From Erysipelotrichaceae bacterium 66202529 (GTDB lineage: Bacteria; Bacillota_I; Bacilli_A; Erysipelotrichales; Erysipelotrichaceae), in assembly GCA_017161075.1 (NCBI GenBank), contig CP046174.1:1302001-1366000 (forward strand): 64,000 bases of DNA, read 5' to 3'. Position 1 is the first letter of the stretch; every line of letters starts with the position of its first letter. Positions 23,832 to 33,127 of this stretch are shown one piece after another. Both the position numbers and the translations under genes were made by a program. The notes under the pieces are model-generated. The model had not been told where the DNA came from. It did no database searches and saw nothing but the letters and a program-made list of their open reading frames with translations.

Positions 23832-24464
23832 ATGAAATCGAAAAAAACGCAGTACATGTCCATTATGGCCATGTTTTTGGCTATCCAGATCATCCTGGTA
23901 GTCACACCTCTGGGCTATCTTCCCATTGGTCCAATCAGTGCAACGACAATGCATATTCCGGTTATCATTGCAGGAATTGCTTTAGGAAAGAAGGCGGGTG
24001 CTCAGCTTGGCTTTGTATTTGGTTTAACAAGTGTGCTGAATGCGACCTTTCGTCCAACACTGACTTCCTTTTGCTTTTCCCCGTTTGTAACCATTGGCGG
24101 TATCGGGGGAAACTGGATGAGCCTGCTGATTGCATTTATTCCGCGTATACTGCTTGGCTACCTGGCAGGTCTGGTTTATGAAAAGCTATGCAAACGGGGT
24201 GTAAATGAATCTGTTGGAATTGTTGCAGGAGCATTAACAGGTGCGATTACGAACACTGTGCTGGTGTTAGGTGGTATTTATATATTCTTTGGCTCTGCGT
24301 ATGCGGATGCCATAAAGGTGGCTTATGATACTCTGATAGCCGTGTTATTAGGGGTTGTGGCGACCAATGGAATTGCAGAGGCTGTTTTGGGGGCTGTTGC
24401 GACATTGCTTGTATGCAAGGCGATTAAGCCGATTACAAGAAAATTTGACAGAAGAAACTGCTAG
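23832..24464 (+). CDS. ECF transporter S component (PanT-like)
   Basis: A 210-residue membrane protein with about six helices, the size and pattern of energy-coupling factor substrate-binding subunits. TMHIPVIIAGIALGKKAGAQLGFVFGLTSVLNATFRPT matches the pantothenate-type and related S components. It would import a vitamin together with the shared EcfA/A'/T module encoded elsewhere. The exact substrate is uncertain; pantothenate is my best guess. GGAGG lies 7 bases before ATG 23832. Confidence 0.78.
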   Translation: MKSKKTQYMSIMAMFLAIQIILVVTPLGYLPIGPISATTMHIPVIIAGIALGKKAGAQLGFVFGLTSVLNATFRPTLTSFCFSPFVTIGGIGGNWMSLLIAFIPRILLGYLAGLVYEKLCKRGVNESVGIVAGALTGAITNTVLVLGGIYIFFGSAYADAIKVAYDTLIAVLLGVVATNGIAEAVLGAVATLLVCKAIKPITRKFDRRNC

Positions 24465-24491
24465 CGTTTAGTAAAGGATAGATTACCTTAT

Positions 24492-24514
24492 GATAGAGGA
24501 CTCTATCTTTTTTT
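24492..24514 (+). terminator. Rho-independent terminator
   Basis: GATAGA and TCTATC pair around a 4-base loop and run directly into seven to eight T residues, 27 bases after the transporter stop. Confidence 0.65.
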
Positions 24515-24766
24515 ATAGAGCTTGCTGAAATATTATACTTAAAAGGTTAATAGAATAAACTTTGTAGCCTTTTACAATGTGCAAGGTATTATATCGCTAC
24601 TAGAATAAATTATGCAAATGAATGCTTGTGAAACGAAACTTCTCTAATGGGAGCATGTTAACAGAATAAAGGTTTAGAAACATCATACAGAAGGCTCGTA
24701 TGGAAGTATTATATAAAGGAATCAGAGGCTCTGCCGCCAATATTATGAAATTAAGGAAGCACGAGG
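24515..24766. other. intergenic, nothing recognised
   Basis: About 250 A+T-rich bases between two terminator-like hairpins. No ORF with a ribosome binding site or known RNA was seen. Confidence 0.35.
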
Positions 24767-24803
24767 AAAGCAACATCTATTCATTTTGTTTAGATGTTGC
24801 TTT
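24767..24803. terminator. strong hairpin, terminator of Rpn-type gene
   Basis: AAAGCAACATCTA and TAGATGTTGCTTT are perfectly complementary 13-base arms around an 11-base loop. It lies about 70 bases beyond the minus-strand gene ending at 24875 and has a T-rich sequence on the plus side as well. Confidence 0.7.
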
Positions 24804-24874
24804 GTTTTACTATGAACATTATGAAAGTCATCAACGTTTTTTTGTGTTATTTTAAAGTCCTTGCTAAGAAAGTA

Positions 24875-25834
24875 TTAAAGGCTGTTATAAACGTATTTCT
24901 TTAACTCATCAAAAGTATCACAGCTTAAAATCATACGAGAGATACTGTTAAGCTGTTCGATGGTAAGTGATTGTAGCCATGTCGTGGCATCTTCATGATA
25001 TATGTTTTCAATCAGCTGGTTCAGGATAAGTCGCTCCCCTGCTTCTTTCCCTTCCTTTATTCCTTCTTCTCTGCCTTTCTCAAGTCCCTCTTTATAGCTG
25101 TCATTCAGACCATTGCGATAGCGTGCTTCTCCCATCTGAATTGCCATTGCCGTTGACCATAGCTTTTCATTTTTCTGCATTTCCTTGTACTTTTCCACTT
25201 GGTGCCCTGTGGGTATAAACACTTTCACCAGCCTTTCCTTCGTTTTTAGTATAGCATCATTTTCATTATTTTCAAATAAGAAACACAACTGCTCAAAGTC
25301 ATTCAACTTCAAAATTCCCTGCTTTCTTACCAGTTCATTGATTACCGGCAGATGTATGTAGCTGCGTTTTATCAGTGCCTTTTTATTCTCCACCTCTCCC
25401 TTTTCGGTACGCATCTGGTAGTGATTCATCAGGTTTTGATTATTCCATGGATATTCATCAATGAAAATTATCTGATGTACAGGCTTCAATAGCTCATACT
25501 TCTCCCCGCTGTTTAACTGATCATTCAGCGCTCTTGCCCCATAAAACTCAAAGCGCTTCAATTCTGTTTCAGTAAACGTTGTCTGCATTTCGATACAAAA
25601 CAGCTGGCCGTTTTCATCCTTTACGTGGACATCCAAAATAATCTTTTTCTTTCCGATGGTCTTGGGGTCCAGATTAGGATTCATAACCGTACTTTCTTTA
25701 ACCCGTATCCCGGTCACACGTTCAATAATGGTGTTGCGAGCAAAGATGGAGCCTTCATCCTCACGAGAGAGGGTGTACTTGAAGAACAAATCATTGCGGT
25801 AATTCAATACATCTTCTGGTTGTTTTCTAGTCAT
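24875..25834 (-). CDS. Rpn/PD-(D/E)XK nuclease-family putative transposase protein
   Basis: A 319-residue protein of the Rpn recombination-promoting nuclease family (PDDEXK_2 type). FFKYTLSREDEGSI near the N-terminus, then ILDVHVKDENGQLFCIEMQ carries the catalytic D-x(n)-E-x-Q core. IIFIDEYPW and a Lys/Glu-rich stretch GLEKGREEGIKEGKEAGE near the C-terminus are typical. Such genes are numerous and mobile-like in gut Firmicutes. I chose ATG 25834 with GAGGAAA upstream; a longer start 81 bases earlier lacks a site. No inverted repeats were seen at its ends. Confidence 0.8.
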   Translation of the reverse strand: MTRKQPEDVLNYRNDLFFKYTLSREDEGSIFARNTIIERVTGIRVKESTVMNPNLDPKTIGKKKIILDVHVKDENGQLFCIEMQTTFTETELKRFEFYGARALNDQLNSGEKYELLKPVHQIIFIDEYPWNNQNLMNHYQMRTEKGEVENKKALIKRSYIHLPVINELVRKQGILKLNDFEQLCFLFENNENDAILKTKERLVKVFIPTGHQVEKYKEMQKNEKLWSTAMAIQMGEARYRNGLNDSYKEGLEKGREEGIKEGKEAGERLILNQLIENIYHEDATTWLQSLTIEQLNSISRMILSCDTFDELKKYVYNSL

Positions 25835-26314
25835 TTGACATTTCCTCGTTTCTGCAAGGTTATTCCTTACACTCTTATATACGAAAAGAAATGTTGTAAT
25901 TCCTAAAAATTTCAAAAAAAATTAAAATATAATAAAACATTTTTACGCTATAGAGTAAAAACGATATGCAAAACGACCTCGTATATAGTTGCTAATGAGG
26001 ATAGGGCAATTTGTTATTTGAATAGTGAAATATCTGTTATCTTGTTGTTACCCAGTCAGGATATTTGGATATGTATGATGATAGATGTAAAATTATGCGT
26101 TCTTATGAATATGATTTAAAAAAATGACCAACAAGAGGTAAGAAACACAAAAATAAAAGCAAATCATATTGAAAAGCTGATTTTTGTATATTTATACCTT
26201 CCTCCTGGTAATTGCTTGATATCGTTTATTATTTCCTATCTCCGCTGTTTATTAAAGAAGCTTAATTTAATGATATTGGTCATGCAGCAGTCTTTTTTCT
26301 TTTGTGCATGATAT
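25835..26314. other. long A+T-rich intergenic region
   Basis: About 480 bases without a supportable gene. Near 26027-26127 a short open frame of about 32 codons reads DMYDDRCKIMRSYEYDLKK at its end, but it lacks a start with a ribosome binding site. An AAATCA/TGATTT hairpin followed by TTT lies near 26160. Confidence 0.35.
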
Positions 26315-26343
26315 TTGCATTTATGGAAATACTTTTGTATGAT
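26315..26343 (+). promoter_or_regulatory. promoter of oxidative pentose phosphate operon
   Basis: TTGCAT (26315-26320) and TATGAT (26338-26343) are 17 bases apart and lie 52 bases upstream of the first gene. Confidence 0.6.
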
Positions 26344-26394
26344 AGGTATAGAAGGTGACTTTAAAAAATAAAGTAAATACTGGAGGTATTCACT

Positions 26395-27327
26395 ATGAAT
26401 GAAATCAAGGGCTTTGTAGGAACCTATGCACCTGGGAAGGGAATTTATTCCTTTCTGTATGATGTGCAGAAAGAGGAGTTTGTAAAGACAGATTTGTTTT
26501 ATCCGGTCAAGGATGCAAAGTATCTGTCATATTATAAGAATAGACTGGCGTTTCCAACGCAGCTGACAGATGCCGGACTCTGCGTGCTTGTGAATGGAAA
26601 TGAGCTGCATGCAGGTCTGGAAAACAGTACTGCCTGTTACGTTGTACAGGATGGGGACTGTGTTTATACTGTTAATTATCATGATGGTACCCTGATTCGT
26701 TACCGATTGAGTGAGGCTGGGCTGCAGGAGGAGCATATCGTGCATATACAGCATGAGGCAGGCTCTCATCAGGCGATATTAACCGGCTCTACCATTCTGG
26801 TACCCTGCCGTTTACTGGATCGTGTCTATGTGTATGATCAAATTAGTATGAAGCTGATTCGCGCCATTTCTTTTCCCAAGGGTACGGGAATCCGGCACGG
26901 TGTAATGGATGATCACGGACGATTTTTGTATATGATCAGTGAGGATAGCTGCGAAATATTTGAAATGAATATGGAGCAGGGTGGTGTGATTACCAGAAAG
27001 CTGTCCCTGCTTCAAAAAGAGGAACAGGGAGGCGGCGCCGCAATCCGTATCAGTGCTGACGGTAATACTCTGTATGCTTCTGTTCGCGGTGTGAATCGCA
27101 TTTATGTCATTGATATAGCAAGCTGGAGAATACTGCAGCAGATCGATAGCGGTGGTGACCATCCACGGGATATCAATCTGTCACCACAGGGTGACTATCT
27201 GTTTGCCGCTAATCGAAACAGCGGTAATCTGGTGGTATTCCATATTGACCGTATCACGGGAATGCTGGAAAAAAGGGCACAAACGGATACGATACCGGAA
27301 GGTGTCAGCATAGTATTTTACAAATAG
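26395..27327 (+). CDS. pgl: 6-phosphogluconolactonase, beta-propeller type
   Basis: A 310-residue lactonase of the seven-bladed propeller (YbhE/lactonase) family. It starts with FVGTYAPGKGIYSF and shows repeated blade motifs such as GRFLYMISE, GNTLYASVRGVNRI and HPRDINLSPQGDYLFAANRNSGNLVVF. It hydrolyses 6-phosphogluconolactone, the second step of the oxidative pentose phosphate pathway. Being directly followed by gnd, zwf and rpiA supports that role over other lactonases. GGAGG precedes ATG 26395. Confidence 0.85.
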   Translation: MNEIKGFVGTYAPGKGIYSFLYDVQKEEFVKTDLFYPVKDAKYLSYYKNRLAFPTQLTDAGLCVLVNGNELHAGLENSTACYVVQDGDCVYTVNYHDGTLIRYRLSEAGLQEEHIVHIQHEAGSHQAILTGSTILVPCRLLDRVYVYDQISMKLIRAISFPKGTGIRHGVMDDHGRFLYMISEDSCEIFEMNMEQGGVITRKLSLLQKEEQGGGAAIRISADGNTLYASVRGVNRIYVIDIASWRILQQIDSGGDHPRDINLSPQGDYLFAANRNSGNLVVFHIDRITGMLEKRAQTDTIPEGVSIVFYK

Positions 27328-27339
27328 GAGGAGATTTAT

Positions 27340-28752
27340 ATGAGAACAAACAATATTGGTATGGTAGGACTTGCGGTTATGGGAAGAAGTCTTGCATTGA
27401 ATATGGCAGACCATGGATATAAGGTAGGCGGCTACAATCGCAGCTATGAAGTAACCAAGCATATGCTGGAAGCCTGGCCGCATGAGAATTTTACCGGCTA
27501 CAAAACATTGGAGGAGCTGGTGGCATCTCTGGAGAAGCCAAGAAAGGTCATGCTGATGGTGAAGGCCGGAAAAGCTGTTGACCTGATTATTGAGCAGCTG
27601 ATTCCTTTGCTTGAGCGTGGAGATATCATTCTGGATGGCGGTAATTCCTTTTTTGAGGATACGATTCGCAGAGAACGCGATTTAAAGGAAAAGGGGCTGC
27701 ATTACTTTGGTGTCGGTATTTCCGGCGGCGAGGATGGAGCGCGCTTTGGCCCAAGCATCATGCCGGGAGGAAACAGGGAAGCGTATGAGGAAATTCGTCC
27801 GATTCTGGAGGCGGTTGCGGCCCGTGCAGAGGATGGAACTCCATGCTGTACGTATATCGGAGAAAATGGGGCAGGACATTATGTCAAAATGGTGCACAAT
27901 GGAATTGAATATGCCGATATGCAGTTGATTGCAGAAGCGTATTTGCTGTTAAAACACATCGGGCATCTGAGCAATGCAGCGCTTGCCGAGGTATTTAGCA
28001 AATATCAGAAGGGGGAGCTGAACAGCTTTCTGATTCACATTACAGCGGATATCTTCCGTGAGTGTGATGATAAAGGAGACGGTGAGCTGGTGGATCGCAT
28101 TCGGGATGCAGCACAGCAGAAGGGTACCGGGCGCTGGACAAGCATAGAAGCCTTAAAGCAGGGTGTGGATGTGTCCATGATTGCAGCGGCAGGAAATGCC
28201 CGTGTCATGTCCAATAACGAAAACAGGAAAATCGCTGAAAAGCGGTATCCGCATATCAAAATCGCTGAAATATCCAATACAGAGGCATTTGCGGAAGAGG
28301 TTCGTCAGGGACTGTATGCGGCTAAAATTATCGCCTATGCACAGGGATTTGATTTGCTGAAGCAGGCAAGCGCTGCGTATGGCTGGAATCTTCCGTTAGG
28401 AAATATTGCGTCCATCTTCCGTGCCGGCTGTATTATTCAGGCAAAATTCCTCAACAAAATTACCAGAGCATATGAAAAGGATGCGCAATTATCCCATTTG
28501 CTGCTGGATGAGTTCTTCCAGGAGCGTGTGGTTTCCTATGAAAAAAATCTGCGTCAAATCACGGCTCAGGCAGTCTTGAGCGGACTTCCCGTACCGGCAA
28601 TGGCAAATGCCATCAGCTACCTGGATGCCTTTCATGCCCGGCATGTCGGTGCCAATCTGATACAGGCACAGCGTGATTACTTTGGAGCGCATACGTATGA
28701 ACGTACAGATGAAGAAGGCAGCTTCCACCATGAATGGAGGCGTTCCGCATGA
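27340..28752 (+). CDS. gnd: 6-phosphogluconate dehydrogenase (decarboxylating)
   Basis: A 470-residue enzyme converting 6-phosphogluconate and NADP+ to ribulose-5-phosphate, CO2 and NADPH. GMVGLAVMGRSLALNMADHG is the dinucleotide-binding loop, ISGGEDGARFGPSIMPGG and KMVHNGIEYADMQLI are the substrate and catalytic regions with Lys and Asn in KMVHNGIEY. The length is normal. Twelve bases separate it from pgl, and its stop overlaps zwf by 4 bases. Confidence 0.95.
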   Translation: MRTNNIGMVGLAVMGRSLALNMADHGYKVGGYNRSYEVTKHMLEAWPHENFTGYKTLEELVASLEKPRKVMLMVKAGKAVDLIIEQLIPLLERGDIILDGGNSFFEDTIRRERDLKEKGLHYFGVGISGGEDGARFGPSIMPGGNREAYEEIRPILEAVAARAEDGTPCCTYIGENGAGHYVKMVHNGIEYADMQLIAEAYLLLKHIGHLSNAALAEVFSKYQKGELNSFLIHITADIFRECDDKGDGELVDRIRDAAQQKGTGRWTSIEALKQGVDVSMIAAAGNARVMSNNENRKIAEKRYPHIKIAEISNTEAFAEEVRQGLYAAKIIAYAQGFDLLKQASAAYGWNLPLGNIASIFRAGCIIQAKFLNKITRAYEKDAQLSHLLLDEFFQERVVSYEKNLRQITAQAVLSGLPVPAMANAISYLDAFHARHVGANLIQAQRDYFGAHTYERTDEEGSFHHEWRRSA

Positions 28753-30152
28753 AGCAGCTGACATTTACGATTTTTGGCGGTACCGGGGATTTAACCTTTC
28801 GCAAGCTGCTGCCGGCCCTGTATAATCTGCAGGCGCAACGTAAGCTGGAAGAAGATTTTTCCATTGTCATCATCGGACGCAGAGAGTATGACCATGACAG
28901 CTATTGTGCAGAGGCGGCAAGCTGGATCAAGCAGTTTGCCCGCCTTCCCTACCGGGATGATGAATTTTTACGGTTTGCGAATCGCATTCACTATGTAAGG
29001 ATGGATTTTACGAAACTGGAAAATTATGAAGCTCTGAATACCTTTTATAAAGACCATAATCTCCAGCATCATGTTTTCTACTTTGCGGTGGCTCCCCGTT
29101 TCTTTGCTGTAATCGCACAGGGACTTGTACAGGTGGAAAAAGCCTGCAAGGGAAAGGTGATCATTGAAAAACCATTTGGTGAGGACTTGGAATCTGCCAG
29201 AATATTAAACGAGGATTTGGAACGTTTTTTCACAAAAGAGCGGATTTTCCATATTGATCATTACCTGGGAAAAGAAATGGTACGCAACATGCAGGCAATT
29301 CGCTTTATGAATCCGATTTTTCAGGATGTGTGGAATGCGAAGTATATCGAGCACGTGCAAATCAGTGCGATGGAAACGGTCGGCGTGGAAAACCGGGGCG
29401 GCTATTACGATCAAAGCGGTGCGTTGAAGGATATGGTGCAGAATCATCTGTTTCAGATTCTAAGTATTACTGCAATGGAACAGCCGGCTTCCTTCTTCGG
29501 AGAGGATATGCATCAGAAACAGCTGGATGTACTGCATGCTCTGCGTCCGGTGGAACAGCTGGACATGGCGGACAGCGTTGTTTTGGGACAGTATTTTCAT
29601 TATCAGAAGGAGGATCGTGTTGCGGATGACTCCATGACGGAAACCTATGCGGCACTGCGTCTGTTTGTGGATAATGAACGCTGGAAGAATGTTCCGTTTT
29701 ATATCCGTACGGGGAAGAAGCTGAAGGAGCGGGAAATGGAGGTTGTTATCACCTTTAAAAAGACCAATCCGGATGTTGCGGCAAATGTATTGCTGATCCG
29801 TATTCAGCCGACAGAGGGTGTTTATTTTCAATTTAATATCAAGAAGCCGGGAGACAGTGATGAGATTGTGCCGACAAGCATGGATTTCTGCCAAAGCTGT
29901 TCCGATATTAACCGGATCAATACACCGGAGGCATATGAACGTCTGCTCGCAGCTGCGGTACAGGGGGATATCTCCTGGTTCTCGCAATGGGATCAGATTG
30001 AAAGCAGCTGGAAGTATGTGGAGGAGCTGAAGCAGCGTTATCAAAAGGAGCGCCTGCCTTTAACCACCTATATGGCGGGCAGTGAAGGGCCGAAGGAAGC
30101 AGAGGAGCTCTTACAGCGACATGATCATGCATGGGGACACCGTGATGTCTGA
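28749..30152 (+). CDS. zwf: glucose-6-phosphate 1-dehydrogenase
   Basis: A 467-residue enzyme that opens the oxidative pentose phosphate pathway. The nucleotide-binding loop is FGGTGDLTFRKLLPALYNL, somewhat diverged from the usual GASGDLAxRKL. FHIDHYLGKEMVRN is the active-site RIDHYLGKE motif with Phe-His instead of Tyr/Arg at its start. The substrate-binding EKPFGxDLExAxxLN also matches (EKPFGEDLESARILN). ATG 28749 overlaps the gnd stop in ATGA and has GGAGG upstream; a start 15 bases earlier is less likely. Confidence 0.93.
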   Translation: MKQLTFTIFGGTGDLTFRKLLPALYNLQAQRKLEEDFSIVIIGRREYDHDSYCAEAASWIKQFARLPYRDDEFLRFANRIHYVRMDFTKLENYEALNTFYKDHNLQHHVFYFAVAPRFFAVIAQGLVQVEKACKGKVIIEKPFGEDLESARILNEDLERFFTKERIFHIDHYLGKEMVRNMQAIRFMNPIFQDVWNAKYIEHVQISAMETVGVENRGGYYDQSGALKDMVQNHLFQILSITAMEQPASFFGEDMHQKQLDVLHALRPVEQLDMADSVVLGQYFHYQKEDRVADDSMTETYAALRLFVDNERWKNVPFYIRTGKKLKEREMEVVITFKKTNPDVAANVLLIRIQPTEGVYFQFNIKKPGDSDEIVPTSMDFCQSCSDINRINTPEAYERLLAAAVQGDISWFSQWDQIESSWKYVEELKQRYQKERLPLTTYMAGSEGPKEAEELLQRHDHAWGHRDV

Positions 30153-30810
30153 TGCAGAGGAACAAAAGCAGCGCAGCGCAAAAAAAGCTGCTTCCTATGT
30201 GAAGGATGGCATGGTGCTCGGTCTTGGAACCGGAAGTACTGTGCGCTGGCTGATTGAGGAGCTTGGAGCCCGTAAGGATTTAACACATTTAAAAATCATA
30301 TCCTCATCGAAGGATTCACAACAGCGTGCACAGCAGTATGGCCTGCATATCATAGAGCCAAAGCTTGTCGATCATATCGATCTGGTAATTGACGGCGTTG
30401 ATCAGATTGATGAGCAGAAGCAGGTTATCAAAGGCGGTGGCGGTGCGCTTGTCCGTGAGAAAATACTGGCGGAGGCGGCAGAGCATATCATATGGATCAT
30501 GGATGCATCCAAGCGGGTGAGCACGATAGAAGCCTACCCGCTGCCTGTTGAAATTGTTCCATTCTCCTTACCCTTTGTGATACGAAGGCTAAAAGCGAAG
30601 GGATATACCGTGAAGCAGCGTCAGCAGGATGGCCAAGCATATTGCAGCGATAACCGCAATTTTATCCTGGATGTGCTGCTTCCTAAAAACCGTTTACTTT
30701 GTGAAGCACATGAGGAGCTGCTGCATATCGCCGGCGTTGTGGAAACCGGCTACTTCTGCATGGATGCTACCTGTGTAACTGCTTCAGCCAAGGAGCTCCT
30801 GATATGGTGA
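30145..30810 (+). CDS. rpiA: ribose-5-phosphate isomerase A
   Basis: A 221-residue isomerase linking ribulose-5-phosphate and ribose-5-phosphate. LGLGTGSTVRWLIEEL is the phosphate-binding start, IDGVDQIDEQKQVIKGGGGALVREKI holds the catalytic Asp and Glu region (usually DGADE), and DASKRV corresponds to DxSKxV. I chose ATG 30145, which overlaps zwf by 8 bases with GGGG upstream; earlier in-frame ATGs at 30082-30127 lie deeper inside zwf. It closes the operon before a strong terminator. Confidence 0.9.
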   Translation: MSDAEEQKQRSAKKAASYVKDGMVLGLGTGSTVRWLIEELGARKDLTHLKIISSSKDSQQRAQQYGLHIIEPKLVDHIDLVIDGVDQIDEQKQVIKGGGGALVREKILAEAAEHIIWIMDASKRVSTIEAYPLPVEIVPFSLPFVIRRLKAKGYTVKQRQQDGQAYCSDNRNFILDVLLPKNRLLCEAHEELLHIAGVVETGYFCMDATCVTASAKELLIW

Positions 30811-30824
30811 TCTTATAAATACAG

Positions 30825-30876
30825 AAAAACTGTTTCGTATTCGTAACATAAAAATTACGGAAAGAAACAGTTTTTT
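30825..30876. terminator. bidirectional terminator
   Basis: AAAAACTGTTTC and GAAACAGTTTTTT pair perfectly, with an inner GTAA/TTAC stem. T tracts on both sides serve the pentose phosphate operon and the convergent gene ending at 30883. Confidence 0.88.
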
Positions 30877-30882
30877 CTTACC

Positions 30883-31404
30883 TTATACAGATAGGTGCAG
30901 GATTTCATAAACTATGGCATTCTTTGTTTCCTGAGGGTACTTCTTATAAAAATAAAATTCGCTGATTGTCCATTGCGTAGGATTGTATATCAATATCTTC
31001 CCTGTCTGCTCATCTGATTCCATGCTGAACGGTATGCGGTTCATATGCTGTTTTGGTGATAACGTATATTCAATGAGGGATACATAGCAAAAGGAGGTAA
31101 ATGCACTTGTAAGCTCACAGTGAAGAACGATTCCTGTCTGGATGCTCTGCCAACCGAAGGACTTTAGAATATTATCGTAAAAGCCATCAAAAAGAAACTT
31201 GTTCATTCCCTCGCTGCGATTCCAGATATAGAGTGGAGAATACTCTTTTCCACTGTAGGAATTACTGCTTTCTTTCATGAGGTAGGCCTTGCAGATTAAA
31301 TCCGGAAAGCCGTCGGTTTTGTGTCCGTTATCTGCTACGCGCTTTCTGATCAGCTGCATATCATATGAGTTGGGAAGCATAATTCTATATTGCATTGCTA
31401 TCAT
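30883..31404 (-). CDS. DUF4865 family protein
   Basis: A 173-residue protein starting MIAMQYRIMLPNSYDM with IRKRVADNGHKTDGFPDLICKAYLM and YSPLYIWNRSEGMNKFLFDGFYDNI, features of the DUF4865 family, which is often next to a LysR regulator. The function is unknown; some relatives are annotated near tautomerases. The start ATG 31404 has AAGGA upstream. It is divergent from the LysR gene, so it is the likely regulated target. Confidence 0.72.
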   Translation of the reverse strand: MIAMQYRIMLPNSYDMQLIRKRVADNGHKTDGFPDLICKAYLMKESSNSYSGKEYSPLYIWNRSEGMNKFLFDGFYDNILKSFGWQSIQTGIVLHCELTSAFTSFCYVSLIEYTLSPKQHMNRIPFSMESDEQTGKILIYNPTQWTISEFYFYKKYPQETKNAIVYEILHLSV

Positions 31405-31482
31405 ACTATTCCTTCTTTCTAAACAGTCTTTGCTGTTTCTTTCATTATACTTTTGTAGCATTCATGTGTATAATAGTTGTTA

Positions 31483-31499
31483 ATGATGAAGCGTATCAT
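31483..31499. promoter_or_regulatory. LysR operator candidate
   Basis: ATGAT-GAAGCGT-ATCAT is a perfect inverted repeat with the T-N11-A arrangement of LysR sites, located between the divergent DUF4865 and LysR genes, 22 bases from the LysR start. Confidence 0.6.
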
Positions 31500-31520
31500 T
31501 TAAAATGATGGAGGCGGAAT

Positions 31521-32375
31521 ATGGAAAGTCTGGAGCTGCGTATATTTGTAAAGGCAGCGCAAACAAAATCAATTACAAAGGCTGCAGAGCAGCTTGGTTA
31601 TGTACAATCCAATGTTACGGCACATATTAAAAAGCTGGAACTGGAATTAGGGACACCCTTATTTATACGTAGTAACAAAGGTATTACGCTGACAAGGGAT
31701 GGGGAGCAGCTGCTGTATCGTGCTGAACAGATTATTATACAGCTTGATGAACTGGAGCATGAATTTAATAAAAGGACAGCATCACTGGTTATTGGAACAA
31801 CGCAGACGATTGCAGGATTTCTCTTGCCGATGTGTATTGCTGAATACCGTAAACAATATCCCGAGGTATCCATTTCTGTACGTATACAGGATCAGGATCA
31901 TTTGGAAGAGCTGTTACAACAGGGACAACTGGATTGTCTGCTTACGAATAGTGAATCTGCTATATTTGGGAAGCTGCTGTTTCAGCAGGAGGAAAAGCTG
32001 ATGCTGATAGCACCATTATCCTGCTCGTGTATAGAGGATATATGGGGATATCCGCTGCTAGTAAACACGCTGCCATCCTGTCCATATCGCAAAGCATTGC
32101 TTCGCTGGAAGTCGGCATTACATAAAAATGATACAGAAATTATAGAATATGATAGTCTGAATGGATTGCTCAATATGGCGGCATTGGGCGGATTTACATT
32201 GCTGCCCCAGCATGTGCTCTCAGAAAGTTTGCCGCTTCAAAAATTTTATGTGAGGGAGCTACAGGGTACAAGGATCAAGCTGTGGATACCGGAACATGGA
32301 GCTGCGAATATGTGGAATCCTTTTGTGATGCTATTGGAAAAGCAGCTGAAGCGTCATACGTCTGCATGCTTATAA
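31521..32375 (+). CDS. LysR-family transcriptional regulator
   Basis: A 284-residue regulator. The N-terminal HTH is FVKAAQTKSITKAAEQLGYVQSNVTAHIKKLE (about 10-41) followed by LGTPLFIRSNKGITLTRDGEQLL. The rest is the effector-binding domain (VRIQDQDHLEELLQQGQLDCLLT). GGAGG lies 7 bases before ATG 31521. It probably controls the divergent DUF4865 gene through the T-N11-A site. The effector is unknown. Confidence 0.88.
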   Translation: MESLELRIFVKAAQTKSITKAAEQLGYVQSNVTAHIKKLELELGTPLFIRSNKGITLTRDGEQLLYRAEQIIIQLDELEHEFNKRTASLVIGTTQTIAGFLLPMCIAEYRKQYPEVSISVRIQDQDHLEELLQQGQLDCLLTNSESAIFGKLLFQQEEKLMLIAPLSCSCIEDIWGYPLLVNTLPSCPYRKALLRWKSALHKNDTEIIEYDSLNGLLNMAALGGFTLLPQHVLSESLPLQKFYVRELQGTRIKLWIPEHGAANMWNPFVMLLEKQLKRHTSACL

Positions 32376-32596
32376 AACACAAGCAGGCTGCGCATGCGGG
32401 GACGGTAGACGTGAAATTTACTATATGCTATTCTTTTTTTTGGTTTTGATACAAGAAAGATAGGATTATGATAGTAGTATGATGCAGCCCTTACTTCCTT
32501 TTGAAAATTACTGTTCATGCTGTTCAGATACAAAGACCTGTATCATTACATGCTCTTGTGTCTATGTATATGAAGCATTTGCTATAGCTTTCGTGT
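32376..32596. other. intergenic, nothing recognised
   Basis: No ORF with a ribosome binding site and no structured RNA was recognised before the terminator at 32597. Confidence 0.35.
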
Positions 32597-32624
32597 GAGA
32601 GTATTCATTATACTCTCTTTTTTC
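32597..32624 (+). terminator. Rho-independent terminator
   Basis: GAGAGTAT and ATACTCTC pair perfectly around TCATT and are followed by six T residues. It lies 220 bases after the LysR gene and insulates the GntR operon. Confidence 0.75.
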
Positions 32625-32685
32625 GTTAATAATCGACGAATCGTAATGAGATTACAGAAAATATATAGTTAAAGGTGATAGGTTA

Positions 32686-32719
32686 TTGACAAATGTGGTG
32701 TACTATTTGTATAATACAC
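32686..32719 (+). promoter_or_regulatory. promoter with GntR/YtrA operator 1
   Basis: TTGACA (32686-32691) and TATAAT (32710-32715) are 18 bases apart. The inverted repeat GTGTACTATTTGTATAATACAC (22 bases from 32698 to 32719; ends GTGTA and TACAC) covers the -10. A near-identical site stands before the transporter genes at 33128. Confidence 0.75.
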
Positions 32720-32732
32720 TTGAAGAGGTGAT

Positions 32733-33110
32733 ATGATGAACGTATTCAGTGATCTGAAGCTTAATAATAAAACGAGCGTTTATCTCCAAATCATCCAACA
32801 TGTGAAACGCAAGATTCTGAATAAAAGCATTGCTTGCTATACGCCGCTGCCCTCACGCAGAGAGCTGGCATCCTTTTTATCCATCAATCCAAATACGGTA
32901 CAGAAATCGTATAAGCTAATGGAGGAAGAAGGTATTTTGCGTACCATGAGCAATGTAAAAAGTGTGGTCTATGTTGATGAGCAAATCATAGAACGGCTGC
33001 AGCAGGAAATGATTCAGGAAACCGTGGATGATTTCATCGCCAACTGCCGCGAATGCGGACTCCCATTTCAGAAGGTGATAGCTATTCTGAGCACACGTTG
33101 GGACATCTGA
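32733..33110 (+). CDS. GntR-family regulator, YtrA subfamily
   Basis: A 125-residue regulator with only the winged HTH and a short C-terminal helix pair, the YtrA pattern. YLQIIQHVKRKILNKSI, LPSRRELASFLSINPNTVQKSYKLMEEEGIL are the hallmark DNA-binding residues. YtrA-type regulators control ABC transporters for cell-wall antibiotics or lipid II cycle stress. A 22-bp operator in its own promoter implies autorepression. Its transporter operon begins 56 bases downstream. Confidence 0.88.
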   Translation: MMNVFSDLKLNNKTSVYLQIIQHVKRKILNKSIACYTPLPSRRELASFLSINPNTVQKSYKLMEEEGILRTMSNVKSVVYVDEQIIERLQQEMIQETVDDFIANCRECGLPFQKVIAILSTRWDI

Positions 33111-33127
33111 TTTTTTGTTTATAAGAA

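Noticed and set aside
26027..26127. Short open frame ending YEYDLKK
   Set aside because: About 32 codons without a start codon preceded by a ribosome binding site; may be a relic but cannot be supported.
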